DNA from: Desulfomicrobiaceae bacterium
Lineage (GTDB): Bacteria; Desulfobacterota; Desulfovibrionia; Desulfovibrionales; Desulfomicrobiaceae
Direction: 5' to 3'
DNA length: 7,370 nucleotides
NCBI GenBank assembly: GCA_003530935.1
Contig: DPEO01000159.1
Location: 1 to 7,370, forward strand
The position numbers and the translations under genes were made by a program. Below are positions 5,947-7,370 of the stretch, piece after piece. The notes under the pieces were generated by a model. That model was given only the letters and a program-made list of their open reading frames with translations, did not search any database and was not told the origin of the DNA. The first letter of the stretch is position 1. The number at the start of each line of letters is the position of its first letter.

Positions 5947-7239
5947 TTAGTCTTCGTCGTACCAATTGGCCGCCATGGCCGGGCCATAGTAGATGGCAAT
6001 GTCGTCCAAGGCTTCCTCGATACGCAGCAGCTGGTTGTACTTGGCCAAGCGATCGGAGCGGCACAGCGAGCCGGTCTTGATCTGACCGGCGTTCACCGCC
6101 ACCGCAAGGTCGGCGATGAAGCTGTCTTCGGTCTCGCCCGAGCGGTGGGAGATGACCGTGGCGTAGGCCGCGCTTCGTGCCATTTCGATGCAGTCCAAGG
6201 TTTCGGTGACCGTACCGATCTGATTGAGTTTGATGAGGATGGCGTTGCCCACCCCGCGCAGGATGCCTTCGGCCAAAAGCGTGGGGTTGGTGACAAAGAT
6301 ATCATCGCCCACCAGTTGCAGCCGGTCGCCGAGGTTTTCCGACAGGTACTCCCAGCCGTCCCAATCACCCTCCGCCAGGCCGTCTTCCAGGCTGATGATG
6401 GGATATTTGTTGGCCAATTCGGCGTAGTAGTCGGTGAGTTCTTCGGCGGAGAAGGTGCGATCCTCGCCGGCGAAAACGTACTTGCCGTCATGGAAGAACT
6501 CGGAGGCCGCAGCATCCAGGGCGAGGGAGATCTGTTTGCCCGGCACGTAGCCAGCCTCTTCGATGGCGCGGACGATGTAGCCGAGGGCCTGGTCGTGGCT
6601 CGCCAAGTTGGGGGCAAAGCCGCCCTCATCGCCCACGCTGGTGACGTGGCCGTCCTTGTGGAGGATTTTTTTCAGGGTGTGGAAAGTCTCCGCGCCCATG
6701 CGCAGGGCCTCGCGGAAGGTCTCGGCGCCCAAGGGGACGATCATGAATTCCTGGATGTCCAGGTTGTTGGGCGCGTGGGCGCCACCGTTGACGATATTCA
6801 TGAGCGGCACGGGCAAGACCTTGGCATTGACCCCGCCCAAATAGCGGAAAAGGGGAAAACCTACGTGTGCCGCCGCGGCCCGGGCCACGGCCATGGACAC
6901 GCCCAGCATGGCATTGGCGCCCAGCCGGCTTTTGTTCTCCGTGCCGTCCAGATCGATGAGGGCCTGGTCAACCTCGTTCTGCCGCAGCGCGTCCATGCCG
7001 ACCACTTCTGCGGCGATGTCTTCCATGACATTCTTGACCGCGGTCTCCACGCCCTTGCCGCCGTAGCGGGCGGGGTCGCCGTCGCGTAACTCCAGCGCCT
7101 CGCGGGTGCCGGTGGACGCCCCTGAGGGCACGGCGGCGCGGCCTTTGGCCCCGGATTCCAGAACCACTTCCACTTCCACGGTGGGATTGCCGCGAGAGTC
7201 GAGAATCTCCCGGGCGAAAATGCCGGTAATGGTGCTCAT
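5947..7239 (-). CDS. eno: Enolase (phosphopyruvate hydratase)
   Basis: Magnesium-dependent cytosolic enzyme that interconverts 2-phosphoglycerate and phosphoenolpyruvate in glycolysis and gluconeogenesis. At 430 residues it is the usual bacterial length. Family motifs run in order: SGASTG, NGGAHAPNN with His155, GDEGG with catalytic Glu205 (E. coli Glu208), SLEDGL and VGDDIFVTNP with metal-binding acids, IKLNQIGT with catalytic base Lys337 (E. coli Lys341), SHRSGETED, and IKTGS with Lys388 (E. coli Lys392). All expected active-site groups are present. ATG 7239 follows a very strong ribosome binding site, in keeping with a highly expressed gene. It lies 17 nt after the end of the probable coaX gene on the same strand, with no terminator between, so it is probably in that operon. 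A hairpin terminator follows the stop codon. Long open frames antisense to it are shadows of its codon pattern. Confidence 0.98.
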   Translation of the reverse strand: MSTITGIFAREILDSRGNPTVEVEVVLESGAKGRAAVPSGASTGTREALELRDGDPARYGGKGVETAVKNVMEDIAAEVVGMDALRQNEVDQALIDLDGTENKSRLGANAMLGVSMAVARAAAAHVGFPLFRYLGGVNAKVLPVPLMNIVNGGAHAPNNLDIQEFMIVPLGAETFREALRMGAETFHTLKKILHKDGHVTSVGDEGGFAPNLASHDQALGYIVRAIEEAGYVPGKQISLALDAAASEFFHDGKYVFAGEDRTFSAEELTDYYAELANKYPIISLEDGLAEGDWDGWEYLSENLGDRLQLVGDDIFVTNPTLLAEGILRGVGNAILIKLNQIGTVTETLDCIEMARSAAYATVISHRSGETEDSFIADLAVAVNAGQIKTGSLCRSDRLAKYNQLLRIEEALDDIAIYYGPAMAANWYDED

Positions 7240-7240
7240 G

Positions 7241-7250
7241 CCTCCTCCTT
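7241..7250 (-). promoter_or_regulatory. Strong ribosome binding site for enolase
   Basis: AAGGAGGAGG on the minus strand, with its AAGGAGG core 4 nt before ATG 7239. It fixes the start of eno and suggests efficient translation. Confidence 0.8.
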
Positions 7251-7256
7251 CAACGG

Positions 7257-7370
7257 TTAGGGGATAGGGGAAAATGCGATCCGCTGCAGCCCGCGCAGCA
7301 GCAGGTCCGGGACGAGGTGCTCCAGGGCGTCGGTAATCCGGGCGATGGTGGGGGCAAAGCCTCCGGTGGC
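7257..7370 (-). CDS. coaX: Probable type III pantothenate kinase, C-terminal 37 residues (5' end beyond the window)
   Basis: Only the last 37 codons and the TAA stop are inside the window. They read ATGGFAPTIAR, then VPDLLLRGLQRIAF near the end. The ATGG(L/F)A segment followed about 15 residues later by (D)PDLxLxGL is the typical C-terminus of CoaX, the ATP-dependent kinase that phosphorylates pantothenate in the first step of coenzyme A synthesis. The catalytic N-terminal and central parts cannot be seen, so the call rests on this tail alone. The gene ends 17 nt before enolase on the same strand, and the two are likely co-transcribed. Confidence 0.72.
   Translation of the reverse strand, partial: ATGGFAPTIARITDALEHLVPDLLLRGLQRIAFSPIP

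Noticed and set aside
5884..7089. 401-codon open frame on the plus strand
   Set aside because: It lies antisense within enolase and has no family resemblance. Long antisense frames are expected opposite a GC-rich, codon-biased gene.

Overview
The window is a high-GC stretch of an ordinary bacterial chromosome. Gene content and protein style point to a sulfate-reducing member of the Desulfovibrionales or a close relative. That placement is inferred from the protein sequences and from a remembered eno-folD arrangement in Desulfovibrio; no search was run. Coding density is very high. No intergenic gap exceeds about 85 bases. I see no tRNA, rRNA, CRISPR array or insertion sequence.

The left half (about 1-5020) reads on the plus strand. 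First is a short sigma-54-dependent activator made only of an AAA+ domain and a Fis-type DNA-binding helix-turn-helix. Second is a large exported protein of about 1000 residues: a signal peptide, an AMIN-like N-terminal domain, a long Pro/Ala-rich disordered linker and a long run of TPR-like repeats. Third is a Memo-family protein (AmmeMemoRadiSam system protein B).

The right half (5017-7370) reads on the minus strand. In transcription order it holds the 3' end of a probable type III pantothenate kinase gene (coaX), enolase (eno) and the bifunctional methylene-tetrahydrofolate dehydrogenase/cyclohydrolase (folD). coaX and eno are 17 nt apart and probably co-transcribed. A strong hairpin with a short T-run lies directly after eno, and a second, weaker hairpin precedes the folD ribosome binding site. 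The Memo gene and folD converge and share the palindromic tetranucleotide TTAA, which supplies both stop codons.

The minus-strand genes are housekeeping functions: coenzyme A synthesis, glycolysis and one-carbon metabolism. The plus-strand regulator and TPR protein are the less ordinary part. The best lead is the TPR protein's linker. It carries ten N-X-S/T sequons, using ten of its thirteen asparagines, while the rest of the protein has none. This suggests a dedicated N-glycosylated periplasmic segment. Second is the regulator's altered sigma-54-contact loop (GAFTHA in place of GAFTGA) together with a changed Walker A residue. I found no clearly new multi-gene system.
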